A stretch of DNA of 64,000 bases from Methyloversatilis thermotolerans (GTDB taxonomy: Bacteria > Pseudomonadota > Gammaproteobacteria > Burkholderiales > Rhodocyclaceae), in contig NZ_KB889967.1 of the NCBI RefSeq assembly GCF_000372885.1, positions 2,352,655-2,416,654 of the forward strand. The letters are read 5' to 3'. Of the stretch, positions 27,050 through 37,514 are shown piece by piece. Made by a program: the position numbers and the translations under genes. How positions within the stretch are numbered: position 1 is the stretch's first letter; the number at the start of each line of letters is the position of its first letter. The notes beneath the pieces are model-generated. The model worked only from the letters and a program-made list of their open reading frames with translations. It did not search any database and was not told the origin of the DNA.

Positions 27050-27943
27050 TCACAGCAGGCTTTTCAGCAGCTTGCCCATTTCCGAAGGATTGCGGGTCAC
27101 CTTGAACCCGCACTCTTCCATGATGGCGAGCTTGGCATCGGCGGTGTCGGCACCGCCCGAAATCAGCGCACCGGCGTGGCCCATGCGCTTGCCCGGCGGA
27201 GCGGTGACGCCGGCAATGAAACCGACCACGGGTTTCTTCATGTTGGCCTTGCACCACTGCGCCGCTTCGGCTTCGTCCGGACCGCCGATCTCGCCGATCA
27301 TGATCACGGCGTCGGTATCCGGATCGTCGTTGAACATGCGCATCACGTCGATGTGCTTGAGACCGTTGATCGGATCGCCGCCGATGCCGACCGCGCTCGA
27401 CTGGCCGAGACCGATTTCGCTCAACTGGCCGACGGCCTCATAGGTCAGCGTGCCGGAGCGGCTGACCACGCCGATGCGGCCCTTCCTGTGGATATGACCG
27501 GGCATGATGCCGATCTTGATTTCATCCGGCGTGATCAGGCCCGGGCAGTTCGGGCCGAGCAGCAGGGTTTCCTTGCCACCGGCCGCCACCTTGGCCTTCA
27601 TCTTGTTGCGCACCATCAGCATGTCGCGCACCGGAATGCCTTCAGTGATGCAGATGACCAGGTCGAGGTCGGCGTCGACCGCTTCCCAGATTGCCGCTGC
27701 GGCGCCCGGCGGCGGCACGTAGATGACCGACACGGAGGCGCCGGTGGCGGCCTTCGCGTCCGCCACCGTCGCGTGGATGGGAATGCCTTCGAAATCCTCA
27801 CCCGCCTTCTTCGGGTTCACGCCGGCGACGAAACAGTTCGCGCCATTGGCGTAGTCGCGGCACATGCGGGTGTGGAACTGGCCGGTCTTGCCGGTGATGC
27901 CCTGGGTGATGACCTTGGTGTCCTTGTTGATCAGAATCGACAT
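27050..27943 (-). CDS. sucD: Succinyl-CoA synthetase alpha subunit (ADP/GDP-forming)
   Basis: This 297-residue TCA-cycle subunit binds CoA through its N-terminal Rossmann fold ([12 protein letters not shown]) and carries the phosphorylated His in [13 protein letters not shown] (about residue 250). It also shows [10 protein letters not shown] and GIMPGHIH. With SucC it converts succinyl-CoA to succinate while making ATP or GTP. It starts 14 bases after the sucC stop, with an AGGGGAGA ribosome-binding site between them. Confidence 0.97.
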   Translation of the reverse strand: MSILINKDTKVITQGITGKTGQFHTRMCRDYANGANCFVAGVNPKKAGEDFEGIPIHATVADAKAATGASVSVIYVPPPGAAAAIWEAVDADLDLVICITEGIPVRDMLMVRNKMKAKVAAGGKETLLLGPNCPGLITPDEIKIGIMPGHIHRKGRIGVVSRSGTLTYEAVGQLSEIGLGQSSAVGIGGDPINGLKHIDVMRMFNDDPDTDAVIMIGEIGGPDEAEAAQWCKANMKKPVVGFIAGVTAPPGKRMGHAGALISGGADTADAKLAIMEECGFKVTRNPSEMGKLLKSLL

Positions 27944-27957
27944 GTCTGGTTCTCCCC

Positions 27958-29124
27958 TCAGTGTCCGGCCACGGCGGCCACGATCTTCTGTGCCGCATCC
28001 GCCATGCTGTCGGCCGAAATGATGGGCAGACCGGATTCCGCCAGGATCTGCTTGCCCAGGTCTTCGTTGGTGCCCTTCATGCGCACCACCAGCGGCACCG
28101 TCAGGTGCACCTCGCGCGCCGCGGCAACCACGCCGGTCGCGATGGTGTCGCAGCGCATGATGCCGCCGAAGATGTTTACGAGGATGCCGCGCACCTTGGG
28201 ATTGCGCAGCATGATCTTGAACGCTTCGGTCACCTTCTCGGTCGTGGCGCCGCCGCCCACGTCGAGGAAGTTGGCCGGCTCCGCGCCATAGAGCTTGATC
28301 ACGTCCATGGTGGCCATGGCCAGACCGGCGCCATTCACCAGGCAGCCGATATTGCCATCCAGCGACACATAGCTGAGATCGAACTTCGACGCCTCGATTT
28401 CCGCCGCGTCCTCTTCATCGAGGTCGCGGAAAGCCACGATGTCCTCGTGACGATAGAGCGCGTTCGAATCGAAATTGAACTTGGCGTCCAGCGCCTTGAT
28501 GTTGCCGTTGCCCTCGAGGATGAGCGGATTGATTTCCGCCAGCGAGGCATCGGTTTCCATGTAGCAGATATACAGCTTCCTGAAAGTGTCCATCGCCTGC
28601 GCCTGCGACGCTTCAGGAACGCCGATGCCGACCGCCAGCGCCTTCGCCTGGGCGTCGGTCATGCCGACCAGCGGGTCGATGAACACCTTGATGATCTTTT
28701 CCGGGGTGTTGTGGGCGACTTCCTCGATGTCCATGCCGCCTTCCGACGAGGCCATCATGACCACCTTCTGGGTGGCACGATCGGTCAGCGCGGCAACGTA
28801 GTATTCCTTGCGGATGTCGGCGCCTTCCTCGATCAGCAGGCGACGGACCTTCTGGCCTTCCGGGCCGGTCTGGTGGGTGATCAGCTGCATGCCCATGATC
28901 TGGCTGGCGAACTGCTTCACCTCGTCGAGCGACTTCGCCACCTTGACGCCGCCACCCTTGCCACGGCCACCGGCATGGATCTGCGCCTTCACGACCCACA
29001 CACTGCCGCCCAGCGACTGCGCCGCCGCCACCGCCTCCTCCGCCGCGAAACACGGTACGCCACGCGGTGTCACGACACCGAAACGGCGCAATACCTCTTT
29101 CGCCTGATACTCATGAATCTTCAT
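27958..29124 (-). CDS. sucC: Succinyl-CoA synthetase beta subunit (ADP-forming)
   Basis: This 388-residue ATP-grasp subunit begins [17 protein letters not shown], the canonical SucC N-terminus. It includes [17 protein letters not shown] (nucleotide-binding loop), EINPL (metal site) and the C-terminal [15 protein letters not shown]. It is first in the sucCD operon. The start at 29124 was chosen over an open upstream extension because it gives the family N-terminus. Confidence 0.97.
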   Translation of the reverse strand: MKIHEYQAKEVLRRFGVVTPRGVPCFAAEEAVAAAQSLGGSVWVVKAQIHAGGRGKGGGVKVAKSLDEVKQFASQIMGMQLITHQTGPEGQKVRRLLIEEGADIRKEYYVAALTDRATQKVVMMASSEGGMDIEEVAHNTPEKIIKVFIDPLVGMTDAQAKALAVGIGVPEASQAQAMDTFRKLYICYMETDASLAEINPLILEGNGNIKALDAKFNFDSNALYRHEDIVAFRDLDEEDAAEIEASKFDLSYVSLDGNIGCLVNGAGLAMATMDVIKLYGAEPANFLDVGGGATTEKVTEAFKIMLRNPKVRGILVNIFGGIMRCDTIATGVVAAAREVHLTVPLVVRMKGTNEDLGKQILAESGLPIISADSMADAAQKIVAAVAGH

Positions 29125-29270
29125 GCGTATTCCTCGCCTTGTTGTCTGCACGGGATGGTTGAATGCCCGCTTCGGGTTGTGGCCCTCGCGGATCTTGTCG
29201 GGCACCGCTGCGCCGGTCAGCGTGCGGTACCGACCCGATCCGGCATGAATGCAGGATCAGGTAATCCATA

Positions 29271-29276
29271 ATTATA
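29271..29276 (-). promoter_or_regulatory. Possible -10 element of the sucCD promoter
   Basis: On the reverse strand TATAAT lies about 147 bases upstream of the sucC ATG in a locally AT-rich patch. No good -35 hexamer is found at 17 bp, so the call rests mainly on the perfect -10 box. Confidence 0.35.
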
Positions 29277-29282
29277 TGCCCG

Positions 29283-29303
29283 GTTCGCTGCACTGCAGCG
29301 AAC
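29283..29303. terminator. Hairpin between the FAH-family gene and sucC
   Basis: GTTCGCTGCACTGCAGCGAAC is a nearly perfect inverted repeat, 17 bases past the stop of the FAH-family gene. It lacks a clear T-tract. It most likely separates that transcript from sucCD, and it overlaps the region where a sucCD -35 box would be. Confidence 0.45.
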
Positions 29304-29320
29304 GCCAGGATAAGAATTGC

Positions 29321-30028
29321 TCAGTCCAGGGCGGGCGCGATCATCAGATCCAGCGAACCCACACCCGCTATTGCAGCCGCGACGCGATCACCAGGCAGCA
29401 AGGCGGCAACGCCCGCCGGCGTACCGGTGAACAGCAGGTCCCCCGCCTTCAACTCGACTTGCTGCGACAGGCGACTGATCAGTGCATCCACATCCAGAAT
29501 CATGTCCGACAGATCGCCCGACTGGCGCAGCACGCCATTGACCGACAGCTCGATGCGCCCGCTGCGCGGATGCCCGCAGCGGGTGGCCGGCACCAGACCG
29601 GACACCGGTGCGCTGAAGTCGAAGCCTTTGGCCATGTCCCACGGATGCCCCTTGTCGCGCGCGGCCCGCTGCAGATCGCGACGGGTCAGATCCAGCCCCA
29701 CACCATAGGCAAAAATGGCGTCGCGTGCCGCCGCCGCGTCCAGTGCACGGCCTCCGGAGGACAGCGCCACCACCAGTTCCACCTCGTGCTGCAGATCGGC
29801 GGTGCTGGACGGATAGGGCACGCGCGCGCCCTGCTCCGGCCCGGCAGACAGTGCCGCATCGGCCGGCTTGGAAAAGAAGAAGGGCGCCTCCGCCTGCGGG
29901 TCATGCCCCATTTCGCGCGCGTGCTCGGCGTAATTGCGGCCGACGCAATAGATGCGGCGTACCGGGAAGCACTGCGCGCTGTCACATATCCGCAGCACGG
30001 TGCGTGGCAGCTCGAAAATCGCTCGCAT
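29321..30028 (-). CDS. Fumarylacetoacetate hydrolase family protein
   Basis: This 235-residue protein has the FAH-fold pattern: IYCVGRNYAEHAREMG (about 26-41), FFFSKPADA, the metal ligands in LQHEVELVV (Glu-x-Glu), a further acidic ligand in GVGLDLTRRDLQ and the C-terminal LLFTGTPAGV. Members are acylpyruvases, oxaloacetate decarboxylases and related C-C hydrolases; length fits the short FAHD1/YcgM type. The gene is divergent from the FimV-like gene. Confidence 0.92.
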   Translation of the reverse strand: MRAIFELPRTVLRICDSAQCFPVRRIYCVGRNYAEHAREMGHDPQAEAPFFFSKPADAALSAGPEQGARVPYPSSTADLQHEVELVVALSSGGRALDAAAARDAIFAYGVGLDLTRRDLQRAARDKGHPWDMAKGFDFSAPVSGLVPATRCGHPRSGRIELSVNGVLRQSGDLSDMILDVDALISRLSQQVELKAGDLLFTGTPAGVAALLPGDRVAAAIAGVGSLDLMIAPALD

Positions 30029-30230
30029 GGATGCGGTTCCTTACGCCATCAGGTGGATGCCAGGAATCAATTCTATACATTCGGTTCGCCGCCCCGGCGC
30101 GCTGTGCGGCAGCGGATGTGCGTTTCCGGACACTCCGCCACGAAAGTAAAGTTTCACCTGCCACGGCCGAAAACGCCTGTATCGGGGGTTGCCCCAAGCG
30201 CAGGTTCAGCCGGTGAAGGTCCAGATACAG

Positions 30231-32447
30231 ATGTCCGACAAGGTGCAGAAACGCGCGCGGCACGGGCTGCGTCCGACCCTGCTCGCCGCCCTGCTCGCCG
30301 GGGGCCTTCATGCCTCGTCGGCGTGCGCGCTCGGATTGGGTGGCCTGACGCAGAAATCGGCGCTGGGCGAAACATTCCGGGCCGACATCGCGCTGCTCGG
30401 CGACGATCGCGATACACCGGGGAGCAACTGCTTTGCGCTCGATGTTCCGGCCGCAAGCGGCGTGGACGATCTGCCCTGGCTCTCGCAGGCACGGCTGAGT
30501 GTGCGCGGTCGAACACTCAGCATACGCAGCAGCCAGCCCATCAATGATCCGGTGCTGATGCTGGGCATACGCGTCGGCTGCGGTCACGAGATCGCGCGCG
30601 AATACACGGTCCTTCTGCAGCCCGTCATCGCCCGCCTGCCGGATGCCGAGGCGGTCGGCAGCGCCACGATGGCCGGGAAGAGACTGCCGGCGGACACACG
30701 CGGAGACGCCGCAACCACCGCCGCGCCACCGCAGGCGCGCGCAACGACGGCAGACAGCACGGCAGGAAAGGTTCCGGGCGACACGCCGCGCAGTCAACGC
30801 CGCACAAAGAGGGCTGCGGCCGATGCGAACCGCCTGCGCGACCGGCTGTTCGTTGCGCCCGGAGCGGATGGCGGCGGGCTTCAGATGTCGGCCGGTCTGT
30901 CATCGCGCCCGACCGCGAGCGAGGCCGAACGAGAAGCGTTGCGCACGGAACAGAAGCTGCTGGCGGCGCTCGACGAGCAGATCGCCACCCATCTGGCCAT
31001 TTCGGAGAAGGTCCGCCAGCTTGAGGCGAGGCTGCAGGCGTTGCAGCAGCAACTGGGCCAGACCGACCAGGCGCTGGACAGAGCGGGTGCTCCGTCTCCT
31101 GCCGGGCAAGCGCCCTCGGTTCCGCCGGTCGCCGCAGTGGAGACAATGGCCACGCCGCTGGCTGACGGCGGGACCGAAGCGCCGGCGCCGATCACGGTCG
31201 CCGAAGAAGATGGAGGGGAGGTGGCACCGGCTCCGCCACCTGGTCTGACCAACGAGCCGGTTCGCGTAGTCACCAAATTGCCGCCGGATGGCGCGCCGGC
31301 CGCAAGCACCGAACCCGGTCCGGCGGGGATCGGCCTGGACTGGCCGGTGCTCGCTCTCGGCCTTGGCGCCGCATCGGCGATACTTGGTGGCGGATGGTTG
31401 CTGCGCCGCCGGAGCCGGTCCATCGCCGAGGCGCGCGCTCGCCGACAGCTCGAACTGGATGCGCGGCTTGCCGCAGCAAAACAGGAGTCGCGTCGCGAGC
31501 AGCGTGCCGCCGACGTAGAGTATGCGCAGCACGGCGAGGACGCCACGCCGTCCCGCCCGGTGCCGGCCCGTGAACTGCCGGCCGCCAATGCAGCCGCAGC
31601 CACCTCGCCCACCGTCGAATCGGTCGAACACTTTCCGGGAGAGGCGCCGGACGAACACATCGAGCATCTGCACTTCCTGCCCCCGGCTGCGGTCGACGGT
31701 ACGACGACGGCCGACTCGGTCAGGGAGGTCCCGGCCCGGCTGGATTTCGAACTCGGCGATGCGGACATGCCTGACAGCGGCGAGAACGCGACCACCCGGC
31801 TTGATCTCGAATTCGACTCCTTCGTCGGCAGCGCAAATGCGCTGGACGACGGAATCCGCACACAGATCGACGAGCGCGCACTGCGCCTGGTGAGCAGCGA
31901 CCCGCTGCCGACCAGCGGACTGCAATTCGAGCAGGGCGCGCGTTCGGCCAACGAGGAAACGCCTCCGTCGCACGAACACGTGCTCGAACTGGCCGAAATC
32001 ATGATGTCATTCGGCCGCGCCGAGGGTGCGGCACAGACGCTGTCCGAATTCCTTCGCGACTACCCGAAGGAATCCATCATTCCGTGGCTCAAGCTGCTCG
32101 ATCTGTATCACCGGAACGGACAGCGAGGGGAATACAACGACCTGGCACCCAAGCTGAACCGGGCATTCAACGTGAAGGTGCCGGACTGGGACGATTTCAA
32201 GGGTCCGATCACGACCGAAACGGTGGAACAGTTCCCGCACATCATGGCACGCATTGCGGCCGACTGGCCCAACCAGGCCTGTCTCGACTACATGACCGAG
32301 CTGTTGCGCGACAACCGCGACGGCGCGCGCGTCGGTTTCCCGCTCGGTGTGATCGACGACATCCTGCTGCTGAAGAGCGTGCTCGAGTGGCTGATCGCGA
32401 ACCCGTCGGTGACCGCCACCCACACCTCGCGCCTGGCGCTGCTCTGA
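30231..32447 (+). CDS. fimV: FimV-like peptidoglycan-associated protein
   Basis: This 738-residue protein has a signal peptide (LLAALLAGGLHASSACA) directly followed by the FimV N-terminal signature LGLGGLTQKSALGETFRADI. A coiled-coil region (about 225-285) and a Pro/Ala-rich linker precede one transmembrane helix (VLALGLGAASAILGGGWLL, about 372). The cytoplasmic part is acidic and ends in TPR-like helices (about 585-680). FimV proteins organise polar complexes and type IV pili. The usual LysM motif is not obvious. The start is the ATG at 30231; an upstream TTG or GTG would extend it slightly. Confidence 0.8.
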   Translation: MSDKVQKRARHGLRPTLLAALLAGGLHASSACALGLGGLTQKSALGETFRADIALLGDDRDTPGSNCFALDVPAASGVDDLPWLSQARLSVRGRTLSIRSSQPINDPVLMLGIRVGCGHEIAREYTVLLQPVIARLPDAEAVGSATMAGKRLPADTRGDAATTAAPPQARATTADSTAGKVPGDTPRSQRRTKRAAADANRLRDRLFVAPGADGGGLQMSAGLSSRPTASEAEREALRTEQKLLAALDEQIATHLAISEKVRQLEARLQALQQQLGQTDQALDRAGAPSPAGQAPSVPPVAAVETMATPLADGGTEAPAPITVAEEDGGEVAPAPPPGLTNEPVRVVTKLPPDGAPAASTEPGPAGIGLDWPVLALGLGAASAILGGGWLLRRRSRSIAEARARRQLELDARLAAAKQESRREQRAADVEYAQHGEDATPSRPVPARELPAANAAAATSPTVESVEHFPGEAPDEHIEHLHFLPPAAVDGTTTADSVREVPARLDFELGDADMPDSGENATTRLDLEFDSFVGSANALDDGIRTQIDERALRLVSSDPLPTSGLQFEQGARSANEETPPSHEHVLELAEIMMSFGRAEGAAQTLSEFLRDYPKESIIPWLKLLDLYHRNGQRGEYNDLAPKLNRAFNVKVPDWDDFKGPITTETVEQFPHIMARIAADWPNQACLDYMTELLRDNRDGARVGFPLGVIDDILLLKSVLEWLIANPSVTATHTSRLALL

Positions 32448-32461
32448 CTGCGGCAGCCGGT

Positions 32462-33217
32462 TCAGGCCGGATTGTCGATATCGACGAAGTCGACCTGCAC
32501 GCCGCACGTACCGGCAAGGTGTTCACCCAGAGCGCGGATGCCGTAGCGCTCGGTCGCATGATGGCCGGCGGCGAGGTAAGCCACACCCGATTCGCGCGCC
32601 AGATGCGTGGTCTGTTCCGATATCTCGCCGGACAGGTACAGATCCACCCCGAGATCGATGGCCTGTTCGAACATGCCCTGCGCCCCGCCGGTACACCAGG
32701 CGACCCGTCGCACTGGCCGCCCGTCGCCACCCACGCACAGCACGCCGCGGCCCAGAATGCGTCCGAAGCGGGCCGCCAGTTCGTCCGCCGAGGCGGCTTG
32801 CGCCGGTTCGCCATGCCACAGCAGCCCCTGGTCGCCCGCCGTACCGCGCGGCTGCAGGCCGAGCACGCGGGCGAGCTGGGCGTTGTTGCCCAGTTCCGGA
32901 TGAGCATCGAGCGGCAGGTGGTAGGCAATCAGATTGATATCGTGCGCGAGCACCCGGGCGATGCGCGCCCGTCGCATGCCCGTGACGCGACCGTCCTCAC
33001 CGCGCCAGAACCAGCCGTGATGGACCAGCAGCGTATCCGCGCCGTGGGCAATCGCGGCATCGATCAGGGCCAGGCTGGCGGTCACCCCGCACACCACTCG
33101 CGACACCTCGGCGCGACCTTCCACTTGCAGGCCGTTTGGGCAATAATCCTTGAAGCGCGCGGCTTCCAGCAGATCGTCGAGGTAGCGCAGCAATTGAATC
33201 CTGTCCATCCCGTCCAT
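32462..33217 (-). CDS. Nif3-like dinuclear metal centre protein (YbgI family)
   Basis: This 251-residue protein shows the NIF3 pattern: [11 protein letters not shown] (about 24-34), [16 protein letters not shown], the metal-binding LLVHHGWFW (about 63-71) and the C-terminal [14 protein letters not shown] with GHHATERYG. The family forms hexameric toroids and has GTP cyclohydrolase 1-like or unknown activity. It is convergent with the FimV-like gene (14-base gap) and divergent from the DegS-like protease. Confidence 0.92.
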   Translation of the reverse strand: MDGMDRIQLLRYLDDLLEAARFKDYCPNGLQVEGRAEVSRVVCGVTASLALIDAAIAHGADTLLVHHGWFWRGEDGRVTGMRRARIARVLAHDINLIAYHLPLDAHPELGNNAQLARVLGLQPRGTAGDQGLLWHGEPAQAASADELAARFGRILGRGVLCVGGDGRPVRRVAWCTGGAQGMFEQAIDLGVDLYLSGEISEQTTHLARESGVAYLAAGHHATERYGIRALGEHLAGTCGVQVDFVDIDNPA

Positions 33218-33243
33218 CGTCCCCCTGTATCCGACTCCGAATT

Positions 33244-34443
33244 ATGCAGCGTCTGTGGCTGGTCTTTGCTCAATCGGTCACCGTCGCACTGGCCGTCCTG
33301 TTCGTCGTGTCCACATTGAAGCCCGAATGGCTCCCTGGCCGGGAAACCGGTGAGGCGGTCAGTCAGGCGCTTCCCTCGGTCGGCCAATGGATGCAGTCAT
33401 CGCCTTCGGTGACGACGCGGGTCGAGGAAGCCCGCGTCGTGAGCTACTCAGACGCGGCCCAGAAGGCACTGCCCGCCGTGGTGCACATCTTCACCACGAA
33501 GGCGGTGCGCACGCCACAGCATCCGCTGATGAACGACCCCATCTTCCGCCACTTCTTCGGCGATCGCCTGGGCAGCCAGCCGCAACGCCAGATGGGCCTC
33601 GGATCCGGTGTCATCGTGAGCGAGGATGGCGTGGTGCTCACCAACAACCATGTGGTCGAGGCTGCGGACGAGATAGAAGTGTCGCTCTACGACGGCGGCA
33701 AGTATTCGGCGACCCTGATAGGCAGTGATCCCGAATCCGATCTCGCGGTGCTGCGCGTGAAAGCACCGAGCAAGCTGCCGGCCGCCAGTTTCGCCGACAG
33801 CGACTCGCTGCGCATCGGCGATGTCGTGCTCGCCATCGGCAATCCCTTCGATGTCGGCCAGACCGTCACCATGGGCATCGTGTCCGCGCTCGGTCGTTCG
33901 CAGCTGGGCATCAATACCTTCGAGAACTTCATCCAGACCGACGCGGCGATCAATCCGGGCAATTCGGGCGGTGCGCTGATCGACGCCAATGGCAATCTGG
34001 TGGGCATCAATACCGCCATCTATTCACGCAGCGGCGGCTCGCTCGGTATCGGATTCGCGATTCCGGTCAGCACCGCGCGCAGCGTCATGGAACAGATCGT
34101 GGCCAATGGCTCGGTCACGCGCGGCTGGATAGGCGTCGAAGTGCAGGAACTGACGCCCGAACTGGCGGACAGCTTCAAGTACCCGATGACCGGCGGCGCG
34201 CTGATCGCCGGCGTCATGCGCGGCAGCCCGGCAGACCGGGGCGGCGTGCGCCCGGGCGACGTACTGCTCGAGGTGAATGGCGCCCGGGTGAAGGACGCCT
34301 CCGGCATGCTGCAGCTCATCGCCGCACTGGTTCCGGGCCAGCAGGCCACGCTGAAGGTCTATCGCAGCGGCGGCGAACGCTCGATCACGGTCGGTGTCGG
34401 CAAGCGTCCGGTGAACGGACAGGCGTCGGCCAGTCAGGAATAG
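33244..34443 (+). CDS. Membrane-anchored trypsin-like serine protease with PDZ domain, DegS-like
   Basis: This 399-residue protein has an N-terminal hydrophobic anchor (LVFAQSVTVALAVLFVVSTL) without clear cleavage site. The HtrA-type protease has its triad at His136 (LTNNHVVEA), Asp166 (SDPESDLAVL) and Ser241 (NPGNSGGAL), followed by one PDZ domain (about 290-385). One PDZ plus an anchor is the DegS/AlgW architecture, which senses misfolded outer-membrane proteins and cleaves an anti-sigma factor. A role in envelope stress is inferred from family. Confidence 0.92.
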   Translation: MQRLWLVFAQSVTVALAVLFVVSTLKPEWLPGRETGEAVSQALPSVGQWMQSSPSVTTRVEEARVVSYSDAAQKALPAVVHIFTTKAVRTPQHPLMNDPIFRHFFGDRLGSQPQRQMGLGSGVIVSEDGVVLTNNHVVEAADEIEVSLYDGGKYSATLIGSDPESDLAVLRVKAPSKLPAASFADSDSLRIGDVVLAIGNPFDVGQTVTMGIVSALGRSQLGINTFENFIQTDAAINPGNSGGALIDANGNLVGINTAIYSRSGGSLGIGFAIPVSTARSVMEQIVANGSVTRGWIGVEVQELTPELADSFKYPMTGGALIAGVMRGSPADRGGVRPGDVLLEVNGARVKDASGMLQLIAALVPGQQATLKVYRSGGERSITVGVGKRPVNGQASASQE

Positions 34444-34614
34444 CGCCGAGGAACAGCGCCGTCGCGTGATTGCAAATCCCGGCGCAGGTTCGCTCGTTCG
34501 CGCTGCCCTGGCTCGGTTCCCGCCAGCGCGCGTGCGCGGCTTCCGCTCTGGCTGCTGCCCCCAACCCATTGCGCACGAAGCGTGTCCGGGGAAGAACGCG
34601 GCAACGCGCCAGCC

Positions 34615-35361
34615 TCAGCCTGCGGCGTCCGTGGCTTCGCTGCGGCTGGAGGTGCCGGTAAAACGGGCCAGTATGATCCCGAGCTCGTACAGCAGACAGA
34701 GCGGGATCGCCAGCATGAGCTGCGACACGACGTCCGGCGGCGTCACCACGGCAGCCACGACGAAGGCGCCGACGATGACATACGGCCGCGCTTCCTTGAG
34801 CTTTTCGATGCTCACCAGTCCGAAGCGCACCAGCACGATCACCACCACCGGCACTTCGAAGGTCACGCCGAAGGCGGCGAACATGGTCAGCACAAAGCTG
34901 AGGTACTGCTCGATGTCCGGCGCCGGCGTGATGCTTTTCGGGGCGAATTCGGCGATGAAGTGGAACACCACGCCGAACACGAAGAAATAGCAGAAGGCCA
35001 TGCCGGCGATGAACAGCGCCGTGCCGGCAACAATGAGCGGCAGACCGAAGCGTTTTTCATGCGCGTACAGGCCGGGTGCGACGAAGGCCCAGGCCTGGTA
35101 GAGCACCACAGGCAGTGCGACCAGGAAGGCCACCATCATGGTCACCTTGACCGGCACGAAGAACGGCGTCACCACTCCCGTGGCAATCATCTTCGTCCCT
35201 TCCGGCAACGCGATCATCAAGGGACGTGCCAGCAGGTCGTAGATGTCCGCCGCCCACGGCATGAGGCAAATGAACACAATGACCACCGCCGCCACTGCAC
35301 GCAGCAGACGGTCACGCAGTTCGACGAGATGGGAAATGAAGCTTTCGGACTGCTCGTTCAT
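34615..35361 (-). CDS. tatC: Sec-independent translocase subunit TatC
   Basis: This 248-residue protein has six membrane helices. Its N-terminal ESFISHLVELRDRLLRA contains the conserved Glu and Arg that receive the twin-arginine signal. It continues with YQAWAFVAPGLYAHEKR and VTPPDVVSQLMLAIPLCLLYELGI. TatC is the receptor core of the twin-arginine export complex. Its ATG overlaps the tatB stop by 4 bases. Confidence 0.97.
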   Translation of the reverse strand: MNEQSESFISHLVELRDRLLRAVAAVVIVFICLMPWAADIYDLLARPLMIALPEGTKMIATGVVTPFFVPVKVTMMVAFLVALPVVLYQAWAFVAPGLYAHEKRFGLPLIVAGTALFIAGMAFCYFFVFGVVFHFIAEFAPKSITPAPDIEQYLSFVLTMFAAFGVTFEVPVVVIVLVRFGLVSIEKLKEARPYVIVGAFVVAAVVTPPDVVSQLMLAIPLCLLYELGIILARFTGTSSRSEATDAAG

Positions 35362-35864
35362 GCTTTGTCGACCGTCTTTTCGGACGTCGGAAGAGGCAGC
35401 GGATCCGCGGGCGGAATATCGAGCGACAGTTGGGCCGCAGGCGCGGTCGGGGTCGGGGTCGGCTGCGCATCGGCGTCGGCCACCGGCGCCATCGGTTCAG
35501 AGGGGACGTCGGCGCCGGTGCTGTCGACGCCCGCCTTCTCGATGGCGGCGTATTTCTCCTGCTCGGCCAGAGCCGCCTTCATCTGGTCGCTCAGCCCTTC
35601 GACTTCCTTGCTGACCGACTCGCCGGCATCCTGTGCCTGACGTTCCACCTCCCTCACCTGCTGCTCGACCTGCGCCTGCAGCTTGCGCAGTTCGTCGAGC
35701 TGCATTTCGCGCGAGATATCGGACTTCACGTCGTTCACGTAACGCTGCAGGCGGCCGAGCAGATGCCCGGCTGTGCGTGCGACACGCGGCAGGCGCTCGG
35801 GACCGAGCACCAGCAGCGCCACGATGCCGATCACGAAAAATTCGGAAAAACCGATGTCGAACAT
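35358..35864 (-). CDS. tatB: Sec-independent translocase subunit TatB
   Basis: This 168-residue protein starts with MFDIGFSEFFVIGIVALLVLGPERLP, the TatB membrane helix and hinge, with the conserved Glu at position 8. A long amphipathic and coiled-coil region (about 45-115) and a Pro/Ala-rich tail follow. It acts with TatC in signal-peptide recognition. It overlaps tatC by 4 bases and is 75 bases downstream of tatA. Confidence 0.95.
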   Translation of the reverse strand: MFDIGFSEFFVIGIVALLVLGPERLPRVARTAGHLLGRLQRYVNDVKSDISREMQLDELRKLQAQVEQQVREVERQAQDAGESVSKEVEGLSDQMKAALAEQEKYAAIEKAGVDSTGADVPSEPMAPVADADAQPTPTPTAPAAQLSLDIPPADPLPLPTSEKTVDKA

Positions 35865-35939
35865 GGGAGGCGGGAGATGGTCACGCGCGCCCGGTCAGGC
35901 CGACCGCGTGTGCAGTTTGGACGGCAGACGCCGCGGTGA

Positions 35940-36164
35940 TCAGGACTTGACCTTCTCTTCGGCTTTCACGTCTATCGTGTGGCCGACCTGCTGAGAAGGT
36001 TGCTCGGCCGACGGCGTACCCGCCTCGGCGCCCTTCATGCCGTCCTTGAAGCCCTTGACCGCGCCACCGAGATCGGAACCGATGTTGCGCAGCTTCTTGG
36101 TGCCGAATACCAGAAGCACGATGACGAGCACGATGATCCAGTGCCAGATGCTGAAAGAACCCAT
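35940..36164 (-). CDS. tatA: Sec-independent translocase subunit TatA
   Basis: This 74-residue protein begins [25 protein letters not shown], the TatA membrane helix and FGxxKL hinge, followed by the amphipathic helix [18 protein letters not shown]. It forms the pore-like oligomer of the Tat pathway. It starts 2 bases after the stop of the HIT gene, in the common his-HIT-tatABC order. Confidence 0.96.
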   Translation of the reverse strand: MGSFSIWHWIIVLVIVLLVFGTKKLRNIGSDLGGAVKGFKDGMKGAEAGTPSAEQPSQQVGHTIDVKAEEKVKS

Positions 36165-36166
36165 GA

Positions 36167-36526
36167 TTACCTCTCGGAAACGATCATGGGCGGCAGGGGG
36201 TGTTCGCCGCCCAGAACATGCATGTGAAGATGATACACCTCCTGCCGGCCCACCCTTCCGCAGTTGATGATGGTGCGGAAGCCGTCGCCAAGCCCGGCAG
36301 CCCGCGCCAGTTCGCCGGCCTTCGCGAGCATTCGCCCCAGCACCGCCTCGTGATTTCCGTCGGCGTCGTACAGCGTCGCGACATGCGCCTTCGGAATGAT
36401 GAGGAAGTGCACCGGGGCCTGCGGGTTGATGTCGTGGAAGGCGTAGATCAGATCGTCTTCATACAGCTTGCGCGACGGGATCTTGCCTTCGACGATCTTG
36501 CAGAAGATGCAGTTGGGGTCGTGCAT
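36167..36526 (-). CDS. hinT: HIT-family nucleotide hydrolase, HinT-like
   Basis: This 119-residue protein has [13 protein letters not shown] (zinc or structural Cys pair) and the histidine triad [10 protein letters not shown] near the C-terminus. HinT proteins hydrolyse adenosine phosphoramidates. It lies between hisE and tatA on the same strand, an arrangement conserved in betaproteobacteria, which suggests co-transcription rather than a histidine-pathway role. Confidence 0.94.
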   Translation of the reverse strand: MHDPNCIFCKIVEGKIPSRKLYEDDLIYAFHDINPQAPVHFLIIPKAHVATLYDADGNHEAVLGRMLAKAGELARAAGLGDGFRTIINCGRVGRQEVYHLHMHVLGGEHPLPPMIVSER

Positions 36527-36665
36527 GGTGTCAGTCTGTCCTCGGGGTCGGAAGTTTCAAATACGTGTATTACCGTATTGCGAGCGTCAGCGGCCGTCCG
36601 TCGCCTCAGCACCTGTCATCGCCACGCACGGCAGGCGCAAACGGGCGCGTCGCCCCGGGGCGGAA

Positions 36666-36992
36666 TCAACCCGGCGCGCGCGAACGCTTCTCGTCGATGC
36701 CGGAAATACCCTCGCGACGCCGGAATTCGTGCAGCACGTCATCCACGGTAAGACCATGATGCGCCAGAAGCACCAGGCTGTGGAACCACAGGTCGGTCAC
36801 CTCACGCACCACATGGCCCAGATCGCCGTCCTTGGACGCCATGATGGTTTCCGCCGCCTCTTCCGCCACCTTCTTGCAGATGGCGTCGGTGCCCTTGTGG
36901 AACAGCGAGGACACGTAGGACGACGCCGGATCCGCCCCCTTGCGCTCGGCTATGGTCTGGGCGACGCGATGCAGCACTTCGATATCGATCAT
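36666..36992 (-). CDS. hisE: Phosphoribosyl-ATP pyrophosphatase
   Basis: This 108-residue all-helical MazG-like protein shows SSYVSSLFHKGTDAICKKVAEEAAETIMA with the acidic EExxE metal site, then DLWFHSLVLLAHHGL. It removes pyrophosphate from phosphoribosyl-ATP, step 2 of histidine synthesis. The start at 36992 gives the family-like MIDIEVLHRVAQTI. HisI is a separate gene upstream, so the enterobacterial HisIE fusion is absent. Confidence 0.95.
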   Translation of the reverse strand: MIDIEVLHRVAQTIAERKGADPASSYVSSLFHKGTDAICKKVAEEAAETIMASKDGDLGHVVREVTDLWFHSLVLLAHHGLTVDDVLHEFRRREGISGIDEKRSRAPG

Positions 36993-37124
36993 CCTGAAAA
37001 CCTCGGTTGATTCCCTGTTACGGAGGCGACGCGACGGCCCCGTTGCATGCAGCCCGGCGCCTGCCGTTCCCGCGGCCAGCGGCTTCGCCGCCGTGCGCAC
37101 GATGCCGTTCCGGCGAGCCGGCGC

Positions 37125-37514
37125 TCATTTGTAGATATCGTGCGGATTCTTGATGACAGGTTCGACCTCATCCCAGCGGTCATCGACGAGGGAGTGGAAG
37201 AAACAACTGTGCCGCCCGGTGTGGCAGGCGATACCGCCGGTCTGTTCGACCTTCAGCAGCAACACATCGCGGTCGCAATCGAGCCGGATGTCCAGCACCT
37301 TCTGCGTGTGACCGGATTCCTCGCCCTTGTGCCAGAGCTTGCCGCGCGAGCGCGACCAGTAGACGCCCTCGCGCAGTTCCACCGTGCGTGCGAGCGCCTC
37401 ACGGTTCATCCACGCGAACATGAGCACGTCACCGCTGCCCGCTTCCTGCACGATGACCGGCAACAGGCCGTTGTCGTCCCAGGCGATATCCTTCATCCAG
37501 TCCGGAGCGATCAC
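37125..37514 (-). CDS. hisI: Phosphoribosyl-AMP cyclohydrolase
   Basis: This 129-residue protein carries the HisI zinc and substrate motifs: [28 protein letters not shown] and [14 protein letters not shown]. It opens the adenine ring of phosphoribosyl-AMP, step 3 of histidine synthesis. Its start overlaps the end of hisF by 4 bases. A 132-base gap separates it from hisE with no obvious terminator. Confidence 0.96.
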   Translation of the reverse strand: MIAPDWMKDIAWDDNGLLPVIVQEAGSGDVLMFAWMNREALARTVELREGVYWSRSRGKLWHKGEESGHTQKVLDIRLDCDRDVLLLKVEQTGGIACHTGRHSCFFHSLVDDRWDEVEPVIKNPHDIYK